Below, in pieces: positions 1 through 10,149 of a stretch of DNA of 64,000 nt. The notes under the pieces are model-generated. The model ran no database searches. It was not told the DNA's origin and saw only the letters and a program-made list of their open reading frames with translations. The first letter of the stretch is position 1. Every line of letters begins with the position of its first letter. The DNA is from Xanthostigma xanthostigma (lineage: Eukaryota; Arthropoda; Insecta; Raphidioptera; Raphidiidae): positions 83,426,948-83,490,947 of the forward strand of contig OY754464.1 of the NCBI GenBank assembly GCA_963575645.1, in the 5' to 3' direction. Position numbers and translations under genes: made by a program.

Positions 1-38
1 AATTTAGAGTTGTACTTATAGAAATTTGGAAGCATGTT

Positions 39-273
39 AATTGTAAAAGGTAAACTTTTAAATTTAAAGAAAAACCATTCCAAAATTGTAAAAATTTTTT
101 ATTATAAGCGCTTTCGACTTAAGTCATCATCAGATAAAATTATTTCTCACACAATGTGAGAGAAATAATTTTATCTGATGATGACTTAGGTCGAAAGCGA
201 TTAGGTATAATAAAAAATTTTTAGAATTTTGGAATGGTTTTTCTTTAAATTTAAAAGTTTACCTTTTACAATT
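39..273. repeat. 235-bp near-perfect palindrome (foldback element)
   Basis: The two arms, about 115 bp each, are reverse complements around a centre near 156 (CTCACACAATGTGAG). The arms begin AATTGTAAAAGGTAAAC and end with its complement. Each strand carries CTGATGA followed by a short self-complementary stretch and GAAAGCG (175-199 on +, 109-133 on -). This spacing resembles the catalytic core of the hammerhead ribozymes found in Penelope-like retroelements. No ORF is present. It is probably a non-autonomous element or a junction of inverted terminal copies; the family is uncertain. Confidence 0.75.
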
Positions 274-275
274 AT

Positions 276-341
276 TTTCTTCTCTCCGTTTAACGACAAC
301 TCTCAATAACGCCACAAAGTGCACGGTTTCTTGAGTGTCGC
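276..341 (-). mobile_element. pogo/Tigger-like terminal fragment
   Basis: This stretch matches, in reverse orientation, 25467-25528, where the same sequence directly follows a pogo/Tigger transposase N-terminus. It includes CGACAACTCTCAATAACG and TTGAGTGTCGCTTTAT. I read it as a relic of the same transposon family; no coding part is seen here. Confidence 0.5.
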
Positions 342-454
342 TTTATGGAGTTTATACTCTATGTAGATACGTGTATGGACGGCAATAAAATTTCGTCTTT
401 TAATTTGGAGCCAAGGTTACGATTCCGTCGGTAGACACGTCGAAGGCGCTGCCT

Positions 455-598
455 TCTTATTTATTCTTGTAAAATTTATTTCTCTCATATTTGTATCTTT
501 TTATTTGGTTTGGATTGTAAACCAGCTTTAAGCTGAATTCACGCCTTTTGATAAAACTCTGTTTTTTCATCAATAAAGACATTATTATTATTATATAT
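455..598 (+). mobile_element. 3' tail of a non-LTR retrotransposon (LINE)
   Basis: The stretch ends in CATCAATAAAGACATT followed by an ATT trinucleotide run, the usual form of insect LINE 3' ends (AATAAA plus a short tandem tail). No reverse transcriptase reading frame precedes it, so it is a severely 5'-truncated copy. The clade cannot be named from the tail. Confidence 0.4.
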
Positions 599-960
599 TG
601 TCGATGCGGTGCCGACGCGTGTCATGCGGATTGTGTGAATCGAACTTTAGAGAGACGGCTATCAAACTCAATGTGTAATCTTTAATTGCTTATTATTGGA
701 GTGTTAAATCAAATCAAGAAATGATTTCGGCGTATGCGTTCACCAAAAGGGGATCCGCTTAACCGCACATCTCTGTACGTTTAGCGATCACACAGAGAGA
801 AAGCTTATTAACGCACAAGGACTCCTTTTGGCAAAGGACTCTAAAATGACAAACGTTCCGCGTCGATGATTCGCAAATCGCGGAATGAGGTGACTGGCAC
901 AGCCAATCAAATGGCGATGGCTGGATTTTGACGTTCGCACAGTGGTTCGAGTGTCAAAGT
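599..960. other. no recognised feature
   Basis: Low-copy-looking, mixed-composition DNA. The reading frames are short and show no recognisable protein. I saw no repeat relationship to the rest of the window. Confidence 0.4.
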
Positions 961-1253
961 TAGTGCGATGTGTCCACATGACTCTTTGTTGGGAGCTGGC
1001 TTCGTGCGCTCCGCTCACTAAAAAGAGTCGCTCAGAGCGAGTCGTTCAAAGGAGCGACACTAGACGGTACGCACTGCATAAGTGTGCAGACTGCAGAGGT
1101 GTGAACTGTCATGCGTGCTCAGGAGTCGCGTAGCATTGCACAGCACAATACACACTCAGCTCTGAGCTCATTTTAATATGATTCTGATCTTATATTATTC
1201 GCGTTTTCGGAACTATAAAGTATATTAAAAGCTTAACAATAATTATGTTTATT

Positions 1254-1523
1254 CAATAAATAAAATTATCGACCAATTTTTCAGACAATATATTAACAAA
1301 ATATAATTAATACATTAAAAAAATCTTTCACGAATTCCGTTCAAAATAAATAGAAACTAAATAAGTATTAATTATTCTTTTTTATATTTTTAGATCCGTT
1401 CTGAAGAATATCCAAATCGGGATCGAAACGTTAATGTATTAATTATATTTTGTTAATATATTGTCTGAAAAATTGGTCGATAATTTTATTTATTGAAGAG
1501 TTCAGACGTTAATCAAAGATTTG
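1254..1523. mobile_element. Foldback insertion nested in the hAT copy
   Basis: Comparison with the uninterrupted copy at 34.25 kb places an extra segment here. It is flanked by a 13-bp direct repeat AATTATGTTTATT at 1241-1253 and 1524-1536. About 65 bp at the left (from TTCAATAAATAAAATTATCG) is the reverse complement of 1431-1497. The middle holds CTGAAGA...CGAAACG, similar to the hammerhead-like core of Penelope-like elements. No ORF. The long TSD fits target-primed insertion better than cut-and-paste transposition. Confidence 0.7.
1401..1430 (+). other. Hammerhead-ribozyme-like core motif
   Basis: CTGAAGA at 1401-1407 is followed by an ATCC/GGAT mini-stem and then CGAAACG at 1424-1430. This order (CUGANGA, stem II, GAAA) is that of a hammerhead ribozyme. 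The pairs nearest the core do not match well, and I could not place a convincing cleavage site, so the motif may be degenerate. Confidence 0.35.
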
Positions 1524-1861
1524 AATTATGTTTATTGTTACAATATTATATCGTTGTCTACGACGTCAATGTGAATGGTTTAAGTCACTGAAAGCTTGGT
1601 ACTATTACACTTACAGTGTGTCATGCAACATTAAATGACTCAGCAAAGATAACTGCGTACGTGGAAAGTTCACTATAGTGCCTCTGTGGCCTGTGCTGTG
1701 TGGGCCCTGTAAATGTGCGAATGCAACAGTACAGAAAAGCTCAGCACAGAACGATGGTGCTCGGAGTGAGTCATTCACAAAAAAAAGAGCGACTCGCTCC
1801 GCTCCGAGAAGGGAGTCGTTCATTATGAACGACTCGCTCAGGAGCGACACATCACTAGTCA

Positions 1862-1934
1862 AAATACCCGTATAGTGGTGAGAGCACTAGACTCGCATTC
1901 GGGTGATGCCGGGTTCGAATCCCGGCGGGGCACG
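1862..1934 (+). mobile_element. tRNA-derived SINE head
   Basis: A pol III A-box-like TATAGTGGTGAGAGCAC and a B box GGGTTCGAATCCC are spaced as in a tRNA. The segment GCACTAGACTCGCATTC also occurs in the SINE copies at 30.6-31.0 and 53.2-53.6 kb (there on the minus strand). The acceptor arm does not pair, so this is a SINE head or relic and not a tRNA gene. It lies a few bases beyond the hAT target duplication. Confidence 0.6.
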
Positions 1935-2119
1935 TTGTGGCTGGGACTTTTTCCTGCTGCTTATTAAATCTCACATTTTGCGACTATTAAGGTTGTCTTT
2001 TTACGTAATTTAAATTTGCAAATATGACGTGTTTGAGAAGTTGATCAGAACTAAAGAAGAACGATTAGGTGTTACGTTTAACATTATGTAAAAAAATTGA
2101 TTTTCGATCGACTTTTTTT

Positions 2120-2446
2120 TTTTGAAGTGAAAACTTCTTTAGCGGCGTTGTACACTTTTTTTGTAATGGGTAAAAAATGTTAAACTCGCGTCAGGTCACG
2201 TGACCGCGTCAGGACACGTGACCTGATCGAAAATTTTTATTTATACAACGTTAGACATCTAGCGTTGAAATATCGTACATAAAAATGCAATCTATGATAC
2301 AAACCATTTTGATCGAAAATTCAGACATCTAGCGTTGAAATATCTTACATAAAAATGCAATCTATGATACAAACCATTTTGATCGAAAATTCGTAAGACG
2401 TTAATATTCAAGTTTTTACTTGTGCCGGCACTCCCGGAGTGCAACC
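2120..2446 (+). repeat. Interspersed repeat, copy 1, with internal 70-bp duplication
   Basis: It starts near GAAGTGAAAACTTCTTTAGC and ends CCGGCACTCCCGGAGTGC. A second copy lies at 48896-49137. In this copy a block beginning GACATCTAGCGTTGAAATAT is present twice (2254 and 2324); the other copy has it once. The left edge resembles the GAAGTAAAACTTCTT ends of family A. No coding potential. Confidence 0.65.
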
Positions 2447-3091
2447 CGTCTTTTTTTTAATTTTTAACCACTGTGCGTCGCATTCATGGGCGTACGCAAA
2501 GAGAGCAGAATCTAGCTGCTAGCCCCCCCTAACCGGGGGGTTGAAAAAATACAATAACATACCTATTAAATTGCATAAAACTTAATAAACACTGCTTTTT
2601 TGTATTTTCTGTGTTATTGAACTTTGGGCGCCTGAAAATCTCCTTGACTAAATATTTTTGTTAAAAATGACGAATTAGTGTTTGATGCTATCGGACAGTT
2701 TGATGATGATAATCGAAGGTTTACTGTATATTCGCAAACAGTCACACTGTCAGCCATAGCGGCGAGACCAGGCGTGGACGATTTTAATGAGTTTACGATG
2801 AGTTTGATCAAGTTACTAGTTAAATAATTTCGAAATTTCCACCTGGGATGATATGTCGCTTCAGATAATGAACTCGCCAGCGTCACAACCTAATTTACCG
2901 ACATGTTTTCACGTTCAAATACACATAAAATAACACACACACACACATTTACGATGTATTTATAACGTATAGACCGTAATAACTGTGTTTGATTTTTAGG
3001 AAGTTCATTAACGGTTTGTTTATAACGTCGTTTGTTAACCCTTTAGTGGGCGTGTATAGATCACACGATTCAATAGTTATCCGGCTGTCTA
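2447..3091. other. no recognised feature
   Basis: AT-rich DNA with one short GC palindrome (GCTAGCCCCCCC... ...GGGGGG near 2518-2543) and a short (CA)n tract near 2934-2946. No credible ORF or element ends. Confidence 0.4.
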
Positions 3092-3624
3092 CTCTCTAAA
3101 TATGAACTAGTGAAATTTTCACTTATTGCGTTGAAGACTTGATAAATCAGTGATTTCCACAACATTTTCGCTGATAAATTTTAAACTGAAATAGTGAAAA
3201 TGTCACTTATATAATTAGTGAATTTTTTTGTTCACTTATATAATTAGTGAATTTTTTTGTTCACTTAGGTATATAATTAGTGAATTTTTTTGTTCACTTA
3301 TATAATTAGTGAATTTTTTTATTCACTTATATAATTAGTGAATTTTTTTGTTCACTTATATAATTAGTGAATTTTTTTGTTCACTTATATAATTAGTGAA
3401 TTTTTTTGTTCACTTATATAATTAGTGAATTTTTTTGTTCACTTATATAATTAGTGAATTTTTTTGTTCACTTGTATAATTAGTGAATTTTTTTGTTCAC
3501 TTATATAATTAGTGAATTTTTTTGTTCACTTATATAATTAGTGAATTTTTGTATTCACTAATTCTATACGTGGTACGATTCTAGCATTGAAATTAGTGAA
3601 AATCACTGATTCATGTTTGGAGAG
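3092..3624. mobile_element. Foldback MITE with CTCTCTAAAYATGAA ends, copy 1
   Basis: The left end CTCTCTAAATATGAA and right end TTCATGTTTGGAGAG are inverted repeats. The interior is dominated by the 29-bp tandem array annotated separately. Related copies lie at 6090-6230 (partial), 6405-6668 and 8833-9146. No ORF is present; all copies look non-autonomous. Confidence 0.75.
3209..3560. repeat. 29-bp tandem array, 12 units
   Basis: Twelve nearly identical units of the form TATAATTAGTGAA + T-run + GTTCACT, with one unit extended by 4 bp. Each unit is itself a small inverted repeat (AGTGAA...TTCACT). The other family members have only one or two units, so the array grew inside this insertion. 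Confidence 0.9.
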
Positions 3625-3666
3625 CATAATATGCACTTTGCTGTCAACATTTAGGGTCTCAGAAGG

Positions 3667-4284
3667 AAAAAAAAGCGAGTGTGCTTTAGACAACACGACT
3701 GAAGTAAAACTTCTTCCTGCCATAATTATTTTAAATATATTTATTAAGAATAATGCTTAAATACCTCAAATTTGCTCATGTTAAATTCATAAACGAACAA
3801 TAATATGCAGTCGGTTCGTCTCGAAGTTTATCGAACACAATATAACCTCACTCTACATATCTACAAAATATAATTTTTGATTAATTAATAGGCAAAATAT
3901 GTATATATATTTATTAGCATAATTTATAATACATTTAAAAGGATTTATTAACTAACCTACATTATTTCCCGTTACAAAATGCAGCAAAATTCGATTAAAT
4001 GTATTTTTGATACAAAAAAACAGTTGTTTTCATTTTAAACGTCAAATAGCTGTATTAATAATGCTCCGTCTTTGTCGCACTCACTAACTTATATCTCCCT
4101 CTCAACTTAATGCTCCATCTTTATCGCACTCACTAAATTATATCTCCCTCTCAACTCCGATGATGCACTTCCGTAAACGATTTTGTCAGGCATCGCGATA
4201 TGATGCACTTCCGTAAACGATTTCGACAGGCTTTCACCAGCTTACTCCCCAAGTCAAGCGTGCCTAAAGAAGTTTTACTTCAAA
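3667..4284 (-). mobile_element. Family A element, copy 1 (possibly Helentron-like)
   Basis: The left end is AAAGCGAGTGTGCTTTAGAC then CTGAAGTAAAACTTCTTCCTG. The right end is GTGCCTAAAGAAGTTTTACT. The palindromic GAAGTAAAACTTCTT is thus present inverted near both ends, while only one end carries the extra GTGTGCTTTAGACCACAC-type hairpin. Subterminal inverted repeats, a terminal hairpin on one side and insertion at A/T runs fit Helentron-derived elements, but this is inference. Other copies: 10150, 18356, 20422, 59705 and 61707. Confidence 0.6.
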
Positions 4285-4366
4285 AACGGAGCCCTTATGG
4301 GATCGCTCTTTTGTCAATAACTCAAGAGTATTAGAGACCCGGATTGTAGATTGCCTATTAAAGATA

Positions 4367-4400
4367 TACAGTCGAACCTGGATCGTTTGTAAGTTAAACC
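4367..4400 (+). mobile_element. Possible pogo/Tigger-like terminal repeat
   Basis: TACAGTCGAACCTGGATCG resembles the CAGT-starting, TA-flanked inverted repeats of pogo/Tigger transposons. No matching second end was found. The surrounding 4285-4711 holds nothing else I recognise. Confidence 0.3.
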
Positions 4401-4711
4401 CATTCAGAATTTAAATAATAGAATAGATACACGATAGGTGCGGGACTTTTGACTCACCTCAGTCGGCTGAATCGAGCCACTTGAAAACTAGTTAGTCGAC
4501 AAAAGTAAACAATAGTCGTTTGATTTGGTGTTTTTCTATATATTTGACACGAGTCTATATTTATGTGTATGAATTGCACATAATATTATATTATGTACGT
4601 TTGACAAGTGAGCTAATATAGACATGTTATCAAATAGAGTTAATAAACGTGATGAAGAAGTCGCATGAATAATTACAGGCCATCCTAGATGATAGACTGG
4701 CTCTCCACACC

Positions 4712-5080
4712 TAAAGGCCGCTGCACACGAGGCTAAATTTGCCGCTAGATTCCTTACTAGATTCGGCTACTAGTTTGCTAGCGCTGGTTTTCCTAATTGC
4801 ACACGAGACGTCTTTTTAAGCTTGTTTTGTGGATAGATCCGATGCGCGCGCAGTGACAATTCAAAACGTGTCTGTTGTCTGACGCCATGTTGGTTTGTGG
4901 GCGTTCGTTCATGTCGTCCACGTGACAAGATATCTGTTTCCTGATTGGTTCTTGCTCATACCTAGTAGCGGACCTAGCAAGAAAAATAGCCCCCGTTCTA
5001 ATTTTAATTTTGTGAGCTAGCAGGCGAGCCACCCAGCAGAAGTCCAAGCAGTGTTTCCGGCCTCGTGTGCAGCGGCTTTA
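4712..5080. mobile_element. hAT-like MITE with GCTGCACACGAGGC ends, copy 1
   Basis: It starts TAAAGGCCGCTGCACACGAG and ends CTCGTGTGCAGCGGCTTTA, an inverted repeat of about 20 bp. The interior contains further CTAG-rich repeats. A second copy, inverted relative to this one, is at 56931-57366. The subterminal organisation suggests hAT, but no clear 8-bp TSD was found. Confidence 0.65.
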
Positions 5081-5204
5081 ACACAACAGCATGGGTTGAA
5101 AGTTGATCGTGTGTTTTCTGAATAATACGGGGAACACTTCAATGTTTTCCACAGTGCGTTTAATTTTCCGTGCTGATTTTCTTCATTTGAACAACACTGA
5201 ATTC

Positions 5205-5460
5205 AAGTTGAGGCCCCTGCACACGTAATTGTTTTTTTTCGCTAGATTTCTTGCTGGGTTTTAAGCGTGCTGTTGCGTGGAGTGTATGTGTTCGCTGCGC
5301 GCGATGCTTATTTTGAATCTAGCTTTGTAGCGCGTATAGTGACAGTTCGAATGTAAACAAAAGTGAACGTTTATTGTGTCTGAACAGAACACACGCTATT
5401 ATGCCGTGCTTGTTTGCAGCTAGCGGCAAAACAAGCCTCGTGTGTAGCGATCTTCATATT
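5205..5460. mobile_element. Diverged copy of the same hAT-like MITE
   Basis: GCCCCTGCACACGTAATTG at the left and GCCTCGTGTGTAGCGATC at the right are degraded versions of the ends of the element at 4712-5080. The middle (GCGCGCGATGC, GTGACAGTTCGAATGT) also recalls it. Confidence 0.45.
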
Positions 5461-6089
5461 AAATAGCAGGCTAACGCGTCTTTTCATTTGTTGTGCATCG
5501 GATAGCCCACGAAAATAAGACAAAAGTTCGAAAAAAATTCGACACTTTTTTTTATGAACGAATACTGGGTTACAGGAAGCTTTATCAAAGACCTTAGAAT
5601 GTGATCGTATTAATTACAGTCTTTATACATTCAGAAGCAGTCTAATATTGGATTCTATGTCTGCAGAATCGCTTTCATTTTTAAAGTCATGTGTGCATCG
5701 GGCTTTACTGTGAAAATTGTTTTATATAGTACGAAAGAGTAATAATTGTCGTCATAAATAATCACAGGAAATTGAGAACTGTTGACTTGCCCCCCGAAAA
5801 TGGATACCATATTTATATCCCGGTTTCGAATAACATTGATCACACGCTGCTCATCATCATCATCATCATCAACATCATCGTCGTCATTATTATTATGACG
5901 ATCATGTTCATAATCACGTGCATACAGTGTGTTTATTTTACGTGACCTACTTAAATACTTCACATAATAAAATTGTATTATCCAAAAACAGTGCATATTT
6001 GCACAAGCAATAGTCAACAAAATTTACCGAATATATTTTTCAGATTTTTTACCTGTCGTATTACGCATTTCGAAACGTTTACTAGCTAC
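5461..6089. other. no gene; ATC/GAT microsatellite
   Basis: A (CAT/ATC)n stretch near 5849-5898 creates an Asp/Asn run in a minus-strand frame of 121 codons (5655-6020). The frame has no other protein-like character. Nothing else is recognised. Confidence 0.5.
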
Positions 6090-6230
6090 GTATTCACTTG
6101 ATAATCACAACAAATTAGTGAATTTTCACTGATAAATCTCTAAAACTGAAATAGTGAAAATGTCATTTATATAATTAGTGAATTTTTATGTTCACTTATA
6201 TAATTAGTGAATTTTTATATTCACTAATGT
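6090..6230. mobile_element. CTCTCTAAAYATGAA MITE, partial copy 2
   Basis: It has the internal sequence ATAATCACAACAAATTAGTG and two TTAGTGAATTTTT units but lacks the terminal CTCTCTAAACATGAA repeats. It is a fragment. Confidence 0.55.
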
Positions 6231-6404
6231 ATAAAGTGCATAAATAAATATCAAATAGAATATGGAATAGTTGCAAAAAACCAAATTAAATTGTATCGCG
6301 CCGATGTTTAATATGTTAGTGTATATTTTTGTACTTCATTTGAAAGATCCGCCAAGTGACGTTATCCTCGCGCTCTCGATGATTGGTCAGACAGAACGAA
6401 CTCT

Positions 6405-6668
6405 ACTCTCTAAACATGAATAATTGGTTTTTTACTAATTACACGTGCATATTGTCAATGCTAGAATCTTACCACGTAGAATTAGTGAATATAAAAATTC
6501 ACTAATTATATTATAAGTGAACATAAAAATTCACTAATTAACATTTTCACTATTTCAGTTTTAGAGAGAAAATTTATCAGTGAAAATTCACTAATTTGTT
6601 GTGAAAATCACTGATTATCAAGTGAATACAGCTTCACTACGCAATTAGTGAAAATTTCACTAATTCCT
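6405..6668. mobile_element. CTCTCTAAAYATGAA MITE, copy 3
   Basis: The left end ACTCTCTAAACATGAAT is intact and the right end is worn (TTCACTAATTCCTG). It contains GTCAATGCTAGAATCTTACC, shared with the copies at 3092 (inverted) and 8833, and one or two inverted AGTGAA units. Confidence 0.65.
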
Positions 6669-7256
6669 GTTTTATCCGACAAAAATTATTGTCAAAATGG
6701 ACACGTGCAATTCTGCCGATAAAATCGACGTTCTCGTAGGACACGTGGCGGCCAAATAAATTATTTTTTTTTTGACAGTGGGTCACTCCACGAGTCCCTG
6801 ACCGTTTTCTGGATAATTCCTACCGTATAGTTATATTGCACACAGTATATGCCGTGATGATGTATTGAAATAATACGCTGTCAATGCCGAGTAAACGAAC
6901 CGTCAGCCGCAATTAGCGGCCGGTTTGTGTATCGGCTAGATATACAGGCTGGTTCACAAAACACGCCTGATATGTGTGATATGGTCGCCGGTAACCTGGG
7001 AAATATCACGGTTGTTTATTGATGACGGATATCTCAATAGCCTAGTCGAGAAGTGAGATATCTGCGAAAAATAGATCCAAGTGCCCTAAGAATTTTTCGA
7101 TTCGGAAAAATAGTCCAAAAAAGACGTTTTTTTTTTTATTTTTTGCGCCGACAAAAATTGCGTTTGTTATTAACATAAAACGAAAAAGAAAAAAGTCGCT
7201 CAGATTTTTGGCAATTACTTAAAAACTATACGCGATAGCGGAAATTGAAAAAAAAA
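6669..7256. other. no recognised feature
   Basis: AT-rich DNA with T-runs and no credible ORF. The stretch near 6950-7250 reads like a degraded repeat, but I could not match it elsewhere in the window. Confidence 0.35.
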
Positions 7257-7834
7257 ATTGGTTGTCTGTAAAGTCGGTTTACGGACGATAGTTTTACGTG
7301 ATAACGTATTCCGTAATACATAACCTAAATTCTACATATAATAATTATAATAATTCGAATCTATGATATTGCATCTTTCGCTTCAAATTTAGGTTAATTT
7401 TATGTATTAAAATACTCACCACCTATAATAATAATTGTTTTTTTTAACTTTCTTTCTTTCGTATTTATTTTAAGTCTCAAAGATTAATTGTCATAATATT
7501 TTGAAAACAATTGTTTCACTGTTTATATAAAATTCCAAAACCTGCTTACAATATTTAAGTATTTTCATACGTCAAAAAATTGATTTTTATAATGATAAAA
7601 TTTGTATGAAAACGATTTTTTCGAGAGATGAGACCTAGCTAAAACGATTTTTTGCCCCCCAAAATCCCTTTTCAGTAAATTTCATCCAAATCGTTCGGGC
7701 CGTTTTCGAGAAAAGCACGCACAGAGTCAGGCGGAACGTTAGGAACGTTACACTTTTTCATGCATGCAGCCGGTGTTTCATCAATTTATAAGATTGGTGA
7801 TTCATCAATTTATAAGACGTTATCACGTCAAAAA
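7257..7834 (-). mobile_element. Family B element, copy 1
   Basis: One end is ATTGGTTGTCTGTAAAGTCG followed by ACGTGATAACGTATTCCG. The other end is ATTTATAAGACGTTATCACG. ACGTGATAACGT is therefore shared, inverted, near both ends. The interior includes ACGGCCC...TTTTCGAGAAAAGCACGC-type sequence common to the copies at 34973 and 47801. No ORF; the superfamily is not recognised. Copies also at 15732, 22414, 53665, 58893 and 62860. Confidence 0.65.
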
Positions 7835-8832
7835 GATTCTTAAAGAGGTGAAATATTTCCAATAAGAAAGTTCCACCTCCCGGACTCTATCTCCATTATT
7901 TATAGTTTTAATTTAATGTTGAAAATAGGGCTCCGCGCGGCCGTTACTTAACTAAATAAAACCGTCTCCGTTGGAAACAACAAGAAATGTTTAGAAAATT
8001 GACCTAGAAATTTTTCGCTAAATGGAGCCTTTTTTAAAGATATACTAACGTTATAAAAGTTTTTAAAAATTGTTTATTTTGTTTATGTTTAAGCCTCTCT
8101 TTTTAATTTAGTTATTAAGTTGGAAACGAATCTTTGATTTTGTTAATTGATTAAGTTATGTGCGCCTAGATGGCCTAAGGTGTTTCCTTTGTGTTAATAT
8201 CTAGTGCGCAGAAAATAAAATGCAGTAACGTTAGTTATCTCGTGGGCAATGCACCTCATCTTAAAAGATAGATACAATTTAGTTTTTTGAATTGAACATT
8301 TCAGTTTTTCTTGTGAAGAATATTTGGTTAATATTTGTCAGTGTTGATAAGAAATCAGTATTTTCCTTTTTTCCTTTTCCTAAAACTTTCCAACTGATTT
8401 TTTGTGTTTTAAGAAGTGCAGTCAAAGCAACAATTTTGGTAAGTCCAAAAATAATTTTTCTCTTTATCACTGACAAAATAACAAAAATTAGATACAGTCC
8501 ACTATAGATCATTTAGTTAAAAGATATCAAATTGAATTCAATTCCGAACTCTCTCGGATGGTGTTGAAGCGTGTCCAATAAGATTTTGGCGCCAACAGTT
8601 TATTATAATTTTTAAAAATTTAACAAAACCTTGAATTTTCAATTCAATTTCTTACGCTTTTAGCATCTATACCTAATGTATAATCTCTCACTCTCTCTCT
8701 GAACTTTAAAAGTTATAGTTCAAAATTAGCGCCGACGTCAAAACTTTATTATTTTACCCTTGTTAGTGGCCTTTTATGAAGTAGGTTCAATTTTTTTTAA
8801 ACTTATTTTTTATTTTATCACGTAACATTTGA
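7835..8832. other. no recognised feature
   Basis: About 1 kb of AT-rich DNA. Two overlapping opposite-strand frames near 8279-8512 are low-complexity and have no recognisable motif. Confidence 0.4.
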
Positions 8833-9146
8833 ACTCTCTAAACATGAATCAGTGTTTTTTCACTAATTACAAGTGCATATTCACTATTTGTCAATGCTAG
8901 AATCGTACCACGTAGAATTAGTGAATATAAAAATTCACTAATTGTACAAGTGAACAAAAAAATTCACTAATTATATAAGTGGCATTTTCACTATTTCAGT
9001 TTTAGAGATAAAATTTATCAGTGAAAATTCACTAATTGTATAAGTGAACAAAAAAATTCACTAATTATATAAGTGACATTTTCACTATTTCAGTTTTAGA
9101 GAGAAAATTTATCAGTGAAAATTTCACTAGTTCATGTTTAGAGAGA
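8833..9146. mobile_element. CTCTCTAAAYATGAA MITE, intact copy 4
   Basis: Perfect terminal inverted repeats CTCTCTAAACATGAA and TTCATGTTTAGAGAG. The interior has a duplicated block (AAAAATTCACTAATTATATA ... TTTCAGTTTTAGAGA) at about 8963 and 9050, an intermediate state between single-unit copies and the array at 3209. Confidence 0.75.
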
Positions 9147-10149
9147 AAGGATTGAAAAGCATATTTTCAAGAATAATCCATTGTTATTGCTTATATTAAT
9201 TCAATGCTCTCAGCTGTCGAGCGTCTGCGTTTTACAAAATCATGTAACCGTATCGAGCGCATTTCATTCTTGAATATCTATTTTGGAAACATCTTGTATA
9301 CATCGAGTGTATGTGTTATACTTATGTATATATTAACTGTACGTTTGTGTATATATGAATGGAAAAGGGGTTTTATGTGTCGGCGGACCACTTGTGTGGC
9401 GTCGATGCGTCACCCAGCGGTTGACTGACGCCCCGTGACGGCGCGTCTCTGTGCATGTCTTCTTACTCTTGCAGCTGGATCAAAACTCTACGACGCTTAG
9501 CCCGATCAAATTAGCCTAAAAAATAGCGGTACCCTTGCATAAATTGACAACAAGCTGAAAGTTTACAGGCACGTAAGGGATACCTGAAAAGTCCCTGAAA
9601 AGTGTGTGCAAAAATATTTTATTCAAGGTCAAAGGTCGCAAAAATAGGTTTTTTGGATTTTTTGGCCAAACGGTTAGTTTTACGATAAAAATAGCTCAGA
9701 TTAAAATTGTAGACTAGGTAATTATCTTCTAAAATTGTCCTTATACTTTTTTCTCTAAGATTTACCATTTCTGAGCAAAAGCCATTCGAAAGTTGGCTGG
9801 AGCTGTATTCTCCATAATGTGCATGATTACGCTGTCTCTGAACATTATTGGTCGCGTAAGTTTTATTCGGGCAAGTCATTTTTAGATTTTAACTTGACTG
9901 GTTTCTTCAACTTTGATTTTTAGTCTGATCAAAGTTCCAGATCGATGACCCATAATTATTTTATTGCGTATCGTCGCTGACGTCGCTATTCTGACTGTAA
10001 AAAGTAAAACATTAATGTTTCTATGGAAACAGATTACACGAGCGTATGGTGAAATTGGCAACTGTCAAAATATTTCGATGGAGTGACGTCACTACTCGCT
10101 GTTTGATGTTTTTGAATTACGTTCCGTTTGACTGCCTTTATGATTAAAA
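9147..10149. other. no recognised feature
   Basis: No repeat family seen elsewhere in the window and no protein I recognise. The frames at 9204-9428 (+) and 9619-9879 (-) lack domain-like sequence. Confidence 0.4.

Larger units (their letters stand above)
961..1857. mobile_element. Non-autonomous hAT element, copy 1 (interrupted)
   Basis: The ends read TAGTGCGATGTGTCC and GCGACACATCACTA. The element is flanked by a near-identical 8-bp duplication, GTCAAAGT at 953-960 and GTCAAAAT at 1858-1865, the length typical of hAT transposition. GAGCGA/GTCGTTC motifs recur near both ends, as subterminal transposase-binding repeats often do. Related copies lie at 34008-34572 and 46991-47520. There is no transposase ORF, so it would need a transposase supplied elsewhere. 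The copy is longer than its relatives because another element is inserted at 1254-1523. Confidence 0.8.

Noticed and set aside
3209..3560. CRISPR-like array
   Set aside because: Repeats are contiguous without unique spacers and lie inside a MITE in an animal genome.
5655..6020. 121-codon minus-strand frame with an Asp-rich run
   Set aside because: The Asp run comes from an ATC/GAT microsatellite; the rest lacks any protein signature, and AT-rich DNA of this size yields such frames by chance.
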